From: Acidobacteria bacterium Ga0077522
GTDB lineage: Bacteria > Acidobacteriota > Vicinamibacteria > Vicinamibacterales > Vicinamibacteraceae
Reading direction: 5' to 3'
Length of the DNA stretch: 64,000 nt
NCBI GenBank assembly: GCA_001464065.1
Contig: LNDN01000001.1
Coordinates: forward strand, 1-64,000
Shown here: piece by piece, positions 1-12,083 of the stretch
Layout of the letters: each line of letters begins with the position of its first letter
How positions within the stretch are numbered: the stretch's first letter is position 1
The notes under the pieces: generated by a model
What the model was told of the DNA's origin: nothing
What the model saw: only the letters and a program-made list of their open reading frames with translations
The model's database searches: none
Made by a program: the position numbers and the translations under genes

Positions 1-41
1 CCCTGTGGCAGTGGTAGCGTGGCGTGTTCGGCGGGCGCCAC

Positions 42-125
42 GCGAAAGTGGCGGAACTGGCAGACGCGCCGGACTTAGGATCCGGTGGCCGGAAGGCTGT
101 GGGGGTTCGAGTCCCCCCTTTCGCA
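42..125 (+). tRNA. tRNA-Leu (anticodon UAG)
   Basis: The seven-base acceptor arms at 42-48 and 118-124 pair perfectly and A125 is the discriminator. The anticodon stem is CCGGA/TCCGG with loop CTTAGGA, which puts TAG at 76-78 and reads CUA and other CUN leucine codons. The T stem is GGGGG/CCCCC with loop TTCGAGT. The long variable arm (about 86-100) is of class II type, as expected for leucine. The CCA end is not encoded; the acceptor is followed by CTCG. It lies 125 bp upstream of tig. Confidence 0.95.
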
Positions 126-213
126 CTCGAGGCGTTGCCCGCGCTGCGGGCCTGATCTGGCAGGCCCTGCCCACACGAACGTCGTCGCATCCCGGTTGCC
201 GTCGACCGGTCGG

Positions 214-241
214 CGACTCCCGACTCCCGACTCCCGACTCC
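214..241 (+). repeat. Heptamer tandem repeat (CGACTCC x4) before tig
   Basis: Four perfect, contiguous copies of the 7-mer CGACTCC end 9 bases before the tig start codon. The array takes the place where a Shine-Dalgarno sequence or promoter would be expected. Similar 7-bp arrays with other units occur in other gaps of the window. Confidence 0.85.
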
Positions 242-250
242 CGAGTAAAC

Positions 251-1552
251 ATGAAGGTCGAACTCACCGACGTCAGCGAAACCAAGAAGACCTTGACGGT
301 GGAAGTCCCGCCGGAGGTGGTCGACATCGAGATCTCCCGTGTCACGCAGGGCTATGCCCGGCAGGCGCGCATCCCGGGGTTCCGCCCGGGCAAGGCGCCG
401 GTGCACGTGGTGCGCAAGCGGTTTCGCGAGCAGATCCTGCACGACGTCGCGCACGACCTGGTGCCGCGGGTGGTGGGCGACGCCCTCCGCGACAAGAACG
501 TCCAGCCGGTGGACACGCCGAAGGTGCGGGACCTGCAGCTCGAGGAGGGCAAGCCGCTGACGTTCACGGCCGCCATCGAAACGGCGCCGCACGTGGATCC
601 GGGCGACCTGTCGACCGTGTCGGTGACGCGCCCGGAGATGCCGGTGAGCGACGACGACGTCGACCAGGCGCTGTCGCGGTTGCGCGACCGGTTGGCCCGC
701 ATGGAAGCGGTCGAGGATCGCGGCGCCGAGCAGGGCGACACCGTCGTGATGCACCTGTCGCGGCAGCGCCTGACGGGACCACACGGGGCCGAGCTCGAGC
801 CCGAGGCTCCCGAGAAGCACGAGGGCGTGTCGGCCGAGATCGGCGCGGCGGCCAACCCGCCGGGGTTCGACGAGGGCCTGCTCGGGGTGACGGCGGGGAC
901 GCAGAAGACCTTCGAGGTGACGTTCCCGGCCGACTACGAGGTCGAGGAAATGGCGGGGGCCCGGGTGGAGTATTCCGTGGAGGTCACCGCGGTGCGCCGC
1001 CGGGTGCTGCCGACGCTGGACGACGAGTTCGCCAAGGACCTGGGCGAGTTCGCCACCCTGGCCGATCTGCGGGGGCGCATCCGCACCGATCTGGAGCAGG
1101 ATGCAGAACGGGAGCGGACGCGTCGCATGCGCCAGGCCCTGCTCGAGCAGCTGGCGGCCCGGATGACAGGCGAGGTGCCCGAGGGCATGGTGGCGCGGGA
1201 AGTGGACCGCCGGGTCGAGGAGTTCGCCCGCCGGCTGATGGATCAGGGCGTCGATCCGCGGCAGGCGGCGATCAACTGGGACGAATTCCGTACGCAGCAG
1301 CAGGCGCCGGCGGTGGCGACGGTGCAGAGCGTGCTGGTGCTGGACGCGATCGCGGCCCGGGAATCGCTCGAGGTATCGGCAGAGGAGTTGGATGCCGATA
1401 TCTCCGGGTATGCGACGCGGGCGGGACGCACGCTCGCCGAAGTGAAGGCGCAACTGGCGCAGCAGGACCAGCTGGACAGCATCCGGACGGGTCTGCTGCG
1501 GGAGAAGGCGGTCTCGCACGCCATGGCGCGTGCTACGATCGTGGGTGCGTGA
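251..1552 (+). CDS. tig: Trigger factor, ribosome-associated chaperone and PPIase
   Basis: This 433-residue protein binds the ribosomal exit tunnel and helps nascent chains fold in the cytoplasm. The N-terminal ribosome-binding domain carries the signature GFRPGKAP at residues 43-50, the same position as in E. coli. An FKBP-type prolyl isomerase domain follows (about 155-245), then the helical C-terminal chaperone domain. Length is normal for the family. The ATG at 251 is chosen because the protein then begins MKVELTDVSETKKTL, as family members do; the open frame runs further upstream through the tRNA and is not coding there. No clear Shine-Dalgarno sequence is visible, and a heptamer repeat abuts the start. 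It heads a tig-clpP-clpX-lon series, the common bacterial arrangement for folding and turnover of cytosolic proteins. Confidence 0.96.
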   Translation: MKVELTDVSETKKTLTVEVPPEVVDIEISRVTQGYARQARIPGFRPGKAPVHVVRKRFREQILHDVAHDLVPRVVGDALRDKNVQPVDTPKVRDLQLEEGKPLTFTAAIETAPHVDPGDLSTVSVTRPEMPVSDDDVDQALSRLRDRLARMEAVEDRGAEQGDTVVMHLSRQRLTGPHGAELEPEAPEKHEGVSAEIGAAANPPGFDEGLLGVTAGTQKTFEVTFPADYEVEEMAGARVEYSVEVTAVRRRVLPTLDDEFAKDLGEFATLADLRGRIRTDLEQDAERERTRRMRQALLEQLAARMTGEVPEGMVAREVDRRVEEFARRLMDQGVDPRQAAINWDEFRTQQQAPAVATVQSVLVLDAIAARESLEVSAEELDADISGYATRAGRTLAEVKAQLAQQDQLDSIRTGLLREKAVSHAMARATIVGA

Positions 1553-1675
1553 GTCACGCGCCTACCTGGACCACCCCTCTTCCCTGGACGATGACGACTC
1601 GACTGCCCGGCCATGCCGGGTGCGGGCAACCTGCCGGCGGCCTACGGGACGCCGGCCACGAGGCCGAATTCACCC

Positions 1676-2281
1676 ATGATTGATCCGCGCATGCAGCTGG
1701 TCCCGATGGTGGTCGAGCAGACCAACCGGGGGGAGCGCGCGTACGACATCTTCTCGCGCCTGCTCAAGGACAGCATCATCTTCATCGGCACGCCGATCGA
1801 CGACACCGTCGCGAGCCTGGTGATTGCCCAGATGCTGTTCCTCGAGGCCGAGGACCCGGAGCGGGACATCCTGCTCTACATCAACAGCCCGGGCGGCTCG
1901 ATCACGGCCGGGATGGCGATTTACGACACGATGCAGTACATCCGGCCCGACGTGTCGACGTACTGCCTCGGGCAGTGTGCGTCGTTCGGGGCCGTGCTGC
2001 TGGCCGGGGGCACCAAGGGCAAGCGGTACTCGCTGCCCAACTCGCGCATCCTGATTCACCAGCCGTGGGTCCAGGGCGGGGTCGGCGGGCAGGCCACCGA
2101 CATCGACATCCACGCCAAGGAAATCCTGCGGATGCGCCACCGGCTGAACGAGATCCTCGCGGAACATTCCGGCCAGCCTCTCGAGCGGCTCCAGGCCGAT
2201 ACCGAGCGCGACTACATCATGTCGGCCGAGCAGGCGCGCGAGTACGGTATCATCGATGAAGTCCTCCGCAAGCGCAGCTGA
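1676..2281 (+). CDS. clpP: ATP-dependent Clp protease proteolytic subunit
   Basis: This 201-residue serine peptidase forms the tetradecameric degradation chamber used with ClpX. The catalytic triad is visible as Ser103 (in GQCASFG), His128 (in ILIHQP) and Asp179 (in TERDYI). The start at 1676 gives [15 protein letters not shown]; an alternative is ATG 1691, whose protein lines up with the mature E. coli start. The open frame extends to ATG 1613 but those residues look unlike ClpP. Two small differences from E. coli are Cys next to the Ala-Ser nucleophile motif and two extra residues just after the catalytic His ([12 protein letters not shown] against HQPLGGYQGQ). clpX follows closely, so the two are probably co-transcribed. 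Confidence 0.96.
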   Translation: MIDPRMQLVPMVVEQTNRGERAYDIFSRLLKDSIIFIGTPIDDTVASLVIAQMLFLEAEDPERDILLYINSPGGSITAGMAIYDTMQYIRPDVSTYCLGQCASFGAVLLAGGTKGKRYSLPNSRILIHQPWVQGGVGGQATDIDIHAKEILRMRHRLNEILAEHSGQPLERLQADTERDYIMSAEQAREYGIIDEVLRKRS

Positions 2282-2344
2282 CCCATGCCCGACGGCCGCA
2301 ACGATGGCCCCTCGGGTGTCGGTGACGCAGACGGGTCCGAACCC

Positions 2345-3592
<1,248 letters not shown>

Positions 3593-3632
3593 GCGTCCGT
3601 CCCCGCCCTGACGGCGTCTCAAAAGAAGAGGC

Positions 3633-3656
3633 GCCGGCAGGACCGCCCCTGCCGGC
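3633..3656 (+). terminator. GC-rich hairpin between clpX and lon (no U-tract)
   Basis: GCCGGCAGG at 3633-3641 pairs perfectly with CCTGCCGGC at 3648-3656 around a 6-base loop. No run of T follows, so it may be an attenuator, an RNA-stability element or a processing site rather than a classical intrinsic terminator. Confidence 0.4.
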
Positions 3657-3760
3657 TGTCGGCGGGAGGCACGAACTTCCGGCGAAGGACCTCCCCGAAC
3701 GGCGGAGGCCACGCTGGCTCCGCCTTGACAAGCCACCGCCTCATTCCCGACAACTGATTC

Positions 3761-6148
3761 ATGGAAGTCTTCGAAACACTCCCGATCGTCCCGCTGCGCG
3801 ATGTCGTCGTGTTCCCGCACATGATGATGCCGTTCGTGATCGGGCGTCCCTCGTCCATCCGGGCGCTGGAGCATGCGCTCGGCAAGGACAAGCGCATCTT
3901 CCTGGCCGCCCAGCACGATGCCGCCACCGACGATCCCCAGCCGGCCGACATCTACACGATGGGCTGCGTGGCCAACATCGTCCAGAGCCTGAAGCTGCCC
4001 GACGGCAACATCAAGGTGCTGGTCGAGGGCGTCGATCGCGGTCGTGCGGTCGAGTGGAAGGAAGACAAGGGCTTCTTCCGCGTCGTCGTCAAGGTCATCG
4101 CGCGGCAGCGCGAGACGGCCGGCGAGGTCGAAGCGACGATGACGCGCGTCGTGTCGCTGTTCGAGCAGTACGTCAAGCTGTCGAACAACCTGCACTACGA
4201 CGCCATGATCGCCGCCGTGCGGGTCGACGACCCGGCGCGGCTGGCCGACACGATTGCCGCCCACATGCTGGTGGGCATCGAGGAGAAGCAGAACCTCCTC
4301 GAGATCGTCTCGCCGCTCGAGCGCCTGAACCGCATTGCGTCGGTGCTCGAAGTCGAGGTGGACAAGCTCCAGGTGGACCGCCGGATCCAGTCTCGCGTGA
4401 AGAAGCAGATGGAGAAGGCCCAGAAGGAGTACTACCTCAACGAGAAGATGAAGGCGATCCAGAAGGAACTGGGTCGCAAGGAAGACAAGGGCAACGAGAT
4501 CGAGGACCTCAAGAAGAAGATTGAGGACGCCCGGATGCCCAAGGACGTCGAGGAGAAGGCGATGCAGGAACTTCGCCGCCTCGAGGCCATGCCGCCGATG
4601 TCGGCCGAGGCCACCGTCTCGCGCAACTACCTCGACTGGCTGATCGCGGTGCCGTGGACCAAGAAGTCCAAGGAGAGCCGTGACCTGACCCGCGCCGAGG
4701 AGATCCTCAACCAGGACCACCACGGCCTCGAGAAGATCAAGGACCGCATCCTCGAGTTCCTCGCGGTGCGCACCCTGGTCAAGAAGCCCAAGAGCACCAT
4801 CCTGACGTTCGCCGGACCTCCGGGGGTCGGCAAGACCTCGCTGGCCAAGTCGATCGCCAAGGCGACCAACCGCAAGTTCGTCCGGCTGTCGCTCGGCGGC
4901 GTGCGGGACGAGGCCGAGATCCGCGGGCACCGCCGCACCTACATCGGCGCGTTCCCGGGCCAGGTCATCCAGATGATGAAGAAGGCCGGCACGATGAACC
5001 CGGTCTTCCTGCTCGACGAAGTGGACAAGATGTCGATGGACTTCCGCGGCGACCCGTCCGCGGCGCTCCTCGAGGTGCTCGATCCGGAACAGAACAACGC
5101 GTTCCTCGACCACTACCTCGACGTCGAGTACGACCTGTCCAACGTCATGTTCATCTGCACGGCCAACGTCCTCCACACGATTCCGCAGGCGCTGCGGGAC
5201 CGCATGGAAGTGCTGCAGCTGGCCGGCTACACCGAGCAGGAGAAGGTCGAGATCGCGCGGCGCTTCCTGGCGCCCAAGGCGGTCGAGAACGCCGGCCTGA
5301 GCGACAAGAACATCACCTTCGACGAAGACGCCCTGCGCGCGATCATCCAGCGCTACACGCGCGAGGCCGGCGTTCGCAGCCTCGAGCGCGAGATCTCGTC
5401 GGTCTGCCGCAAGGTCGCCCGCCGGGTGGTGGTGGATGGGGCGCAGTACTTCGAGGAGATCACGCCCGAGCGGGTGACGGCGCACCTCGGCGTGCCCCGC
5501 TTCCGCGCCACGATGGCCGAAGAGGTCAACGAGATCGGCATCGCGACGGGCCTGGCCTGGACCGAGGTCGGCGGCGAGATTCTGGTCACCGAGGCGACGC
5601 TCATGCCCGGCAAGGGCAAGCTGACGCTCACCGGCAAGCTGGGCGACGTGATGCAGGAGTCGGCGCAGGCGGCGATGAGCTTCGTCCGCTCGCGGGTCAA
5701 CGAGTACGGGCTGCCCCCCGACTTCTACAAGAACATGGACGTGCACGTGCACGTGCCGGAGGGGGCGATTCCCAAGGACGGCCCGTCGGCCGGCATCACG
5801 ATGGCCACGGCGATGATCTCGGCGCTGTCCCGTGTGCCCGCCCGCAAGGACGTGGCCATGACCGGCGAGATCACCCTGCGCGGCAAGGTGCTGCCCATCG
5901 GGGGCGTGAAGGAGAAGGTGCTGGGCGCCCATCGGGCGGGCGTCAAGACGATCATCCTGCCGAAGGACAACGAGAAGGACCTGGCCGACATCCCCAAGAA
6001 CGTGCTCGACACGCTCGATGTCTACCTGGTCGAGGCCATGGACGAGGTGCTGAAGATCGCCCTCGAGGGACCACTGCCGCCGGCAATTCCGGCCACCACC
6101 GAGGCAGCCGTGGACCCGGCGGCAAAGGACGAGGCCATCACGCACTGA
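3761..6148 (+). CDS. lon: ATP-dependent protease La (Lon, type A)
   Basis: This 795-residue cytoplasmic homohexameric AAA+ protease degrades misfolded and regulatory proteins. The order is an N-terminal substrate-binding LAN domain beginning [15 protein letters not shown], a coiled helical linker, the AAA+ module with Walker A GPPGVGKT (about 352-359) and Walker [10 protein letters not shown], and the C-terminal protease domain. The catalytic dyad is Ser676 in KDGPSAG and Lys719 in GGVKEK, 43 residues apart as in E. coli Lon. Length matches the family. It sits between clpX and engB on the same strand. Separate hairpins before and after it suggest its transcript level may be set apart from its neighbours. 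Confidence 0.97.
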   Translation: MEVFETLPIVPLRDVVVFPHMMMPFVIGRPSSIRALEHALGKDKRIFLAAQHDAATDDPQPADIYTMGCVANIVQSLKLPDGNIKVLVEGVDRGRAVEWKEDKGFFRVVVKVIARQRETAGEVEATMTRVVSLFEQYVKLSNNLHYDAMIAAVRVDDPARLADTIAAHMLVGIEEKQNLLEIVSPLERLNRIASVLEVEVDKLQVDRRIQSRVKKQMEKAQKEYYLNEKMKAIQKELGRKEDKGNEIEDLKKKIEDARMPKDVEEKAMQELRRLEAMPPMSAEATVSRNYLDWLIAVPWTKKSKESRDLTRAEEILNQDHHGLEKIKDRILEFLAVRTLVKKPKSTILTFAGPPGVGKTSLAKSIAKATNRKFVRLSLGGVRDEAEIRGHRRTYIGAFPGQVIQMMKKAGTMNPVFLLDEVDKMSMDFRGDPSAALLEVLDPEQNNAFLDHYLDVEYDLSNVMFICTANVLHTIPQALRDRMEVLQLAGYTEQEKVEIARRFLAPKAVENAGLSDKNITFDEDALRAIIQRYTREAGVRSLEREISSVCRKVARRVVVDGAQYFEEITPERVTAHLGVPRFRATMAEEVNEIGIATGLAWTEVGGEILVTEATLMPGKGKLTLTGKLGDVMQESAQAAMSFVRSRVNEYGLPPDFYKNMDVHVHVPEGAIPKDGPSAGITMATAMISALSRVPARKDVAMTGEITLRGKVLPIGGVKEKVLGAHRAGVKTIILPKDNEKDLADIPKNVLDTLDVYLVEAMDEVLKIALEGPLPPAIPATTEAAVDPAAKDEAITH

Positions 6149-6158
6149 CCGGTGGATG

Positions 6159-6188
6159 CGTGACGCGGTCCCCAGAGACCGCGTCACG
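6159..6188 (+). terminator. 12-bp hairpin after lon (no U-tract)
   Basis: CGTGACGCGGTC at 6159-6170 pairs perfectly with GACCGCGTCACG at 6177-6188 around the loop CCCAGA, starting 11 bases after the lon stop. No T run follows. It is the best candidate for lon transcript ending or processing before engB. Confidence 0.45.
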
Positions 6189-6853
6189 TCGCCGGCGTCC
6201 GCCCCCCGCGGATCCCAGGCCGGTTGCCCCCACCTCAGTCATGCGTCTGGTCGTCTCACCGTGAAAACTCTGCCCGTCCAGTTCGTCCGGAGCGCCGTCA
6301 GCGCCGACGACCTGCCGCGGGAACCCGTGCCGCAGCTGGCCCTCGTGGGTCGGTCCAATGTCGGCAAGTCGACGCTGATCAACGCGATCACCGGGTCCCG
6401 CGTGGCCCGGACGAGCGCGGCGGCCGGCAAGACACGGGAGTTGAACGTGTATGCGGTGGAGTATGGTCACCGCGACCTGAAGCGCCTGTTCCTGGTCGAC
6501 TTGCCAGGTTACGGGTATGCGAGGGGTGGGGATGCCTCGGCGACCGAGTTCGCCGGGCTCACCACGATGTACTTCGGCCGGCCTGCGCCGGGCGCCGGAT
6601 CGACCGGCGACGACGCAGGGTATGGCCCGACGGGCGCGCTGCTCATCGTTGACGCGCGCCATCCCGGGCTGGCCCAGGACCTCAACGCCTGGGCCTGGCT
6701 CTCCACGAAGGACCTGGCGACCGCCGTCGTGATCGCCAAGATCGACAAGCTGTCGCGCACCGAACGGGTGCGTAACGTACGCGCATGGGAAACATCGCTG
6801 AACGCCCCGGTAACGCCAGTGTCGGCGCTCACCGGCGAAGGACTGGAAAATCT

Positions 6854-8452
<1,599 letters not shown>

Positions 8453-8457
8453 CCCCG

Positions 8458-8488
8458 CCGGGCCTGCGACAACATGTCGCGGGCCCGG
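8458..8488 (+). terminator. 13-bp hairpin directly after rho
   Basis: CCGGGCCTGCGAC at 8458-8470 pairs with GTCGCGGGCCCGG at 8476-8488 with one G-U wobble and the 5-base loop AACAT, six bases after the rho stop. It lacks a U-tract. Its position suits termination or 3'-end protection of the engB-rho transcript. Confidence 0.5.
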
Positions 8489-8516
8489 CGCTCGCGTCGG
8501 GCGGACACTGGATCCG

Positions 8517-8966
8517 ATGCGACCCACCCTGCTCGTCGCCCTCCTCCTGCTGCTCCCTGGAGCACACGCCGGGGCCGACACGGCAGACGCCCCGGCCCGC
8601 GAGGCCGCACGCCTGAGTGCCAGCCTGATGAGCCCGTTCTGCCCGGGCATGACGTTGTCCACCTGCCCGTCCCCGGATGCCGCCACCGTGCGTGCCGAGA
8701 TCTCCGACCGCCTGCATCGCGGTGAACCGAGCGCCAGCATCATCGCCGACCTCGAGGCGCGCTTCGGCGACGTCCTCGACGGTTCGCCGCGCGCGCGCGG
8801 CACCGGATGGGTGGCCTGGCTCGGGCCGGGGGCGCTGGGCCTGGCACTGCTCGCGGCCCTGCGCAGCGCGGCCGGGTCTCGAGCGGTGGCGGCCGCCCCG
8901 GCGACCGAACCGCCCCTCGACCCGGCCTTGCTGGCGCGCCTGAACGACGAACTCGACACGCTGTGA
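8517..8966 (+). CDS. CcmH/CycL-like cytochrome c biogenesis protein
   Basis: This 149-residue protein has a signal peptide (1-18), a short periplasmic domain and one transmembrane helix (about 98-116). The domain follows the CcmH pattern: a cysteine motif, then ATVRAEISDRLHRGEPSASIIADLEARFGDVLDGSP, the typical helical region ending in a Gly-Asp-x-x-Leu segment. CcmH normally keeps apocytochrome cysteines reduced with a CxxC pair in LRCxxC. Here only Cys42 and Cys50 occur (SPFCPGMTLSTCPS), seven residues apart, so a thiol role, if any, needs a different geometry. It lies just before the RegB/RegA-like pair, which suits a respiratory role. The family call is good; the redox function is inferred. 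Confidence 0.75.
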   Translation: MRPTLLVALLLLLPGAHAGADTADAPAREAARLSASLMSPFCPGMTLSTCPSPDAATVRAEISDRLHRGEPSASIIADLEARFGDVLDGSPRARGTGWVAWLGPGALGLALLAALRSAAGSRAVAAAPATEPPLDPALLARLNDELDTL

Positions 8967-9052
8967 GCGGAAGCGGCGGCGCCCGCTGGGCACGTCGGCG
9001 TCCGTTCGACCATGATGTACGCGGTCGCGAACTCCTCGACTGATCGTCCTGC

Positions 9053-10327
9053 ATGCCCGGCACGTCCGCGCTCTCCTCGTCCGTCGTCCTGCCGTGGCTG
9101 GTGCGCCTGCGCTGGGTCTCGCTCGCCGTGATGCTGGTGGGCGCGATCGCGGCCAGCCGCTGGTGGACGGTGCGCCTGCCCTGGTCACCGCTGCTGGCCC
9201 TGCTGGCGACGATGGCGACGACCAACGTCGCCCTGACCTCGCAACTGCGCGCCACGTCCCTGCGCCGGGGGCTGCTCGGCAGCGTGCTCCTGCTGGACGT
9301 GGCCGCGCTCACGGGGTGGCTGGCGCTGGCCGGCGGCCCCATCAATCCGTTCGGCATCGTCTATCTCGTCGGCATCACGATCGCCGCCTCCACCCTCGGT
9401 CTGCGCTGGGCCTCCGGCATCGCACTGGCCTCGACGCTGGGCTACGGCCTGACGTTCGCGCGGCACCGGCCCCTCGACTTCGCCGATCCCCTGCTGGCCG
9501 GCCGCGTGCTGAGCCTGCATCTCTTCGGCATGTGGGTGGCGCTGGCCGCAGCGGCGGCGCTGATCGCGTACTTCGTGAGTCGGATGTCGGAGGCCGTGGA
9601 GGAACGGGAGCGGGCACTGACGGAGGCCCGTGGAGCCGCGGCGCGCAGTGATCGGATGGCCGCCCTGCTGGCGCTCGGTGCCGGCGCAGCCCACGAACTG
9701 GCGACGCCCCTGAACACGATCAGCATCGTCGCGGGCGAGATCGAGCGGGTCGTCGCCGACGACCGCGCCACACCCGCCGACGCCCTGCGCGAGGTGGCCG
9801 AACACGCCGCGCTCGTGCGCGCCGAGGTGGCCCGCTGCACGCACGTGCTGGACCAGATGACGGGTCGGGCCCAGGCGCTCGACGCCGACACGGCGACGGC
9901 GACCCTGTCCGATCTGCTCGACGATCTGCGGCAGCGACTCGAGCCGAACCAGGCCGCCCGCCTCGACCTGACGACACCGATCGAACCCGTCCCCCTGACG
10001 CTGCCGGCCGAAGCGCTCCGGCAGGTGCTGCTGTCCCTGGTGCGCAACGCGTTCGATGCGTCGTCGCCGTCGCAGCACGTCTCCCTGGCGGTGACCCGGG
10101 AACCCGGTGGCCTGCGGTTCACGGTCGCCGACACCGGCAGTGGCATGCGCGACGACGTGGTGGCGCGTGCCGGGGATCCGTTCTTCACGACCAAGCCGGG
10201 CGGCGGCAACCTGGGCCTCGGGCTGTTCCTGGCCCGGACGTTTGCCGATCAGGCCGGTGGTGCGCTGGCGCTGCAGTCGCGGCTAGGCGCCGGTACCACG
10301 GTCACGCTCGACCTGCCATCCTGCTGA
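9053..10327 (+). CDS. regB: RegB/PrrB/ActS-type redox sensor histidine kinase
   Basis: This 424-residue inner-membrane kinase has about six transmembrane helices in residues 12-175, then a dimerisation/phosphoacceptor helix with His214 (AGAAHELATPL) and an HATPase domain (LVRNAFDASSP, DTGSGM, LGLGLF). Two RegB hallmarks are present: GGPINPF at 94-100, matching the quinone-sensing GGxxNPF motif, and Cys262 (ARCTHVLDQM) at the place of the redox-active cysteine of Rhodobacter RegB. The response-regulator gene begins two bases after its stop. In proteobacteria RegB shifts between kinase and phosphatase states with the quinone pool and controls respiration, carbon and nitrogen fixation. Target genes here are unknown; a CcmH-like gene lies just upstream. 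Confidence 0.85.
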   Translation: MPGTSALSSSVVLPWLVRLRWVSLAVMLVGAIAASRWWTVRLPWSPLLALLATMATTNVALTSQLRATSLRRGLLGSVLLLDVAALTGWLALAGGPINPFGIVYLVGITIAASTLGLRWASGIALASTLGYGLTFARHRPLDFADPLLAGRVLSLHLFGMWVALAAAAALIAYFVSRMSEAVEERERALTEARGAAARSDRMAALLALGAGAAHELATPLNTISIVAGEIERVVADDRATPADALREVAEHAALVRAEVARCTHVLDQMTGRAQALDADTATATLSDLLDDLRQRLEPNQAARLDLTTPIEPVPLTLPAEALRQVLLSLVRNAFDASSPSQHVSLAVTREPGGLRFTVADTGSGMRDDVVARAGDPFFTTKPGGGNLGLGLFLARTFADQAGGALALQSRLGAGTTVTLDLPSC

Positions 10328-10328
10328 C

Positions 10329-10868
10329 GTGGCCCGCACCTTTCCCACCATCCTCGTCGTCGAGGACGACGACGTGTTCCGGGGCGTCCTGGTCCGGGCC
10401 CTGACGGCGCGCGGCTATGACGTGGAAGGCGCCGCCGACGCCGCGACAGCCATCGCTCGCGCCACCGACGACAGTCCGGAGATGGCGGTGGTCGATCTGC
10501 GGCTGCCTGACGCCTCTGGCCTCGATGTCGTCCGCGAGCTCAAGCGCATCGATCCGGCCACCGCCATCGTCGTGCTGACCGGGTACGGCAGTATCGCAAC
10601 GGCGCTCGAAGCGGTACGACTCGGCGCGACACACTACCTGACCAAGCCCACCGACGCGGATCGGATCCTGGCCGCGTTCGAACGCGGGCTGCTCGCGCGC
10701 CCGCGCGAGCTGGCGATCGAGACGCCCTCGCTGGCGCGGGTCGAGTGGGAGCACATGCAGCGCGTGCTGGTGGACTGCGACGGCAACGTGTCCGAGGCCG
10801 CACGTGTGCTGGGGATGCACCGACGGTCACTGCAGCGCAAGCTGGCCAAGCGCCCCTCGAACAGCTGA
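10329..10868 (+). CDS. regA: RegA/PrrA/ActR-type response regulator
   Basis: This 179-residue regulator pairs with the preceding kinase. The receiver domain has the acidic pocket (VVEDDD), phosphoacceptor Asp56 (VVDLRLPD), Thr84 and Lys106 (LTKP). A linker containing a short proline segment leads to a C-terminal Fis-type helix-turn-helix, DGNVSEAARVLGMHRRSLQRKLAKR, close in pattern to the RegA DNA-binding helix. Such regulators bind degenerate GCGNC-type sites. The start is GTG 10329, directly after the regB stop, so the genes are certainly co-transcribed. No hairpin terminator is obvious downstream; a degenerate heptamer repeat follows. Confidence 0.85.
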   Translation: MARTFPTILVVEDDDVFRGVLVRALTARGYDVEGAADAATAIARATDDSPEMAVVDLRLPDASGLDVVRELKRIDPATAIVVLTGYGSIATALEAVRLGATHYLTKPTDADRILAAFERGLLARPRELAIETPSLARVEWEHMQRVLVDCDGNVSEAARVLGMHRRSLQRKLAKRPSNS

Positions 10869-10947
10869 GCAGTGCCACGGTGCGGCCCGACAAGGTGACG
10901 GCGTCCAGTGCGGTGACGGCCGGTTCTCCGAAGAGGCCCTACCCACT

Positions 10948-10968
10948 CGATTCCCGACGCCCGATTCC
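10948..10968 (+). repeat. Degenerate heptamer repeat CGATTCC/CGACGCC
   Basis: Three contiguous 7-mers, CGATTCC, CGACGCC and CGATTCC, lie in the 123-bp gap between regA and the aldo/keto reductase. The unit is one or two bases from the CGACTCC unit before tig. Confidence 0.6.
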
Positions 10969-10991
10969 CGGCGCTGGTCTACCATCGCGAC

Positions 10992-11957
10992 ATGCAGACG
11001 CGACGGTTCGGACGACTCGGATGGCAGGTCTCGGAAGTCGGCTACGGGATGTGGGGCATGGGCGGCTGGACGGGCAGCGACGACGCGCAGTCGCTCGCCT
11101 CGCTCGATCAGTCGATCGCGGCTGGCGTCAACGTCTTCGACACGGCGTATGCCTACGGCGACGGCCACAGCGAGCAGCTGCTGGCCCAGACGCTGCGGGC
11201 CCATGCAGGCCGCCGGCTCTACGTGGCGACGAAGGTGCCGCCGAAGAACCGCCAGTGGCCGGGCACGGCGGCCACGCCGGTCTCGGAGGTCTTCCCGTAC
11301 GAGTACATCGTCGAGATGACCGAGAAGAGCCTGCAGAACCTCGGGGTCGAACGGCTCGACCTGCAGCAGCTGCACGTCTGGGACGATGCCTGGACGAGCG
11401 ATGAGGGCTGGCAGCGGGCGGCCGAGGACCTGAAGGCGCAGGGCAAGATCGAGGGCTTCGGCATCAGCGTCAATCGCTGGCAGCCGGCCAACGTGCTGCA
11501 GGCGCTCGAGACTGGCAAGGTCGACGCGGTGCAGGTCGTGTACAACGTCTTCGACCAGAACCCGGAGGACGATCTCTTCCCCGCCGCGCAACGTCTCGAC
11601 GTCGCCATCATCGCCCGGGTGCCCTTCGACGAAGGCAGCCTGACGGGCCGGATGACGCGCGACATGACGTTCCCGAAGCACGACTGGCGCAGTCTGTACT
11701 TCACGCCCGAGAACCTCGACGAGACCCTGGATCGCGTCGACGCCCTGCAGCAGGAGGTGCCGGCCGGGATGTCGCTGGCCGAACTCGCCCTCCGCTTCAT
11801 CCTCGAGCATCCGGCGGTGTCCACCACCATCCCCGGCATGCGCAAGGCCACGCACGTGGCCGAGAACACCGCGGTGTCCGACGGCCGCCGTCTCGGAGAG
11901 GGGCTGATGGCGGCCCTGCGGCAGCATCGCTGGGAACGGACGCACGTCATTCCGTGA
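10992..11957 (+). CDS. Aldo/keto reductase family protein
   Basis: This 321-residue TIM-barrel oxidoreductase probably uses NADPH to reduce a carbonyl. The catalytic tetrad is visible: Asp50 and Tyr55 (in FDTAYAYG), Lys81 (in VATKVPP) and His128 (in LQQLHVW). The C-terminal cofactor region ALRFILEHPAVSTTIPGMRKATHV is typical of the family. The substrate cannot be told from the sequence; the NTAYxYG-type barrel resembles the large YajO/IolS/Tas-like group. It is preceded by a 123-bp gap and is followed by a terminator belonging to the opposite strand. Confidence 0.85.
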   Translation: MQTRRFGRLGWQVSEVGYGMWGMGGWTGSDDAQSLASLDQSIAAGVNVFDTAYAYGDGHSEQLLAQTLRAHAGRRLYVATKVPPKNRQWPGTAATPVSEVFPYEYIVEMTEKSLQNLGVERLDLQQLHVWDDAWTSDEGWQRAAEDLKAQGKIEGFGISVNRWQPANVLQALETGKVDAVQVVYNVFDQNPEDDLFPAAQRLDVAIIARVPFDEGSLTGRMTRDMTFPKHDWRSLYFTPENLDETLDRVDALQQEVPAGMSLAELALRFILEHPAVSTTIPGMRKATHVAENTAVSDGRRLGEGLMAALRQHRWERTHVIP

Positions 11958-11980
11958 CGCGGCCGAGCGCGCCCGCGGCC

Positions 11981-12036
11981 GAAGAAACGACAAAAGCGGC
12001 CAGGATGTTGTCCGGGAGGAACAACATGCTGGCCGC
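11981..12036 (-). terminator. Rho-independent terminator (minus strand)
   Basis: GCGGCCAGGATGTTGT at 11996-12011 pairs with ACAACATGCTGGCCGC at 12021-12036 with a single mismatch around a 9-base loop. Read on the minus strand the stem is followed by TTTTGTCGTTTCTTC. It ends the PEP-CTERM gene; the same hairpin could also serve the aldo/keto reductase from the other side. Confidence 0.85.
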
Positions 12037-12083
12037 CCGTGGATGCCCGCGAGGGGACGCGCACGTCCACGTCGAGATGGATC

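Noticed and set aside
137-151. GCCCGC-GCT-GCGGGC hairpin after the tRNA
   Set aside because: Short stem without a T run; too weak to call a terminator in DNA of this base composition.
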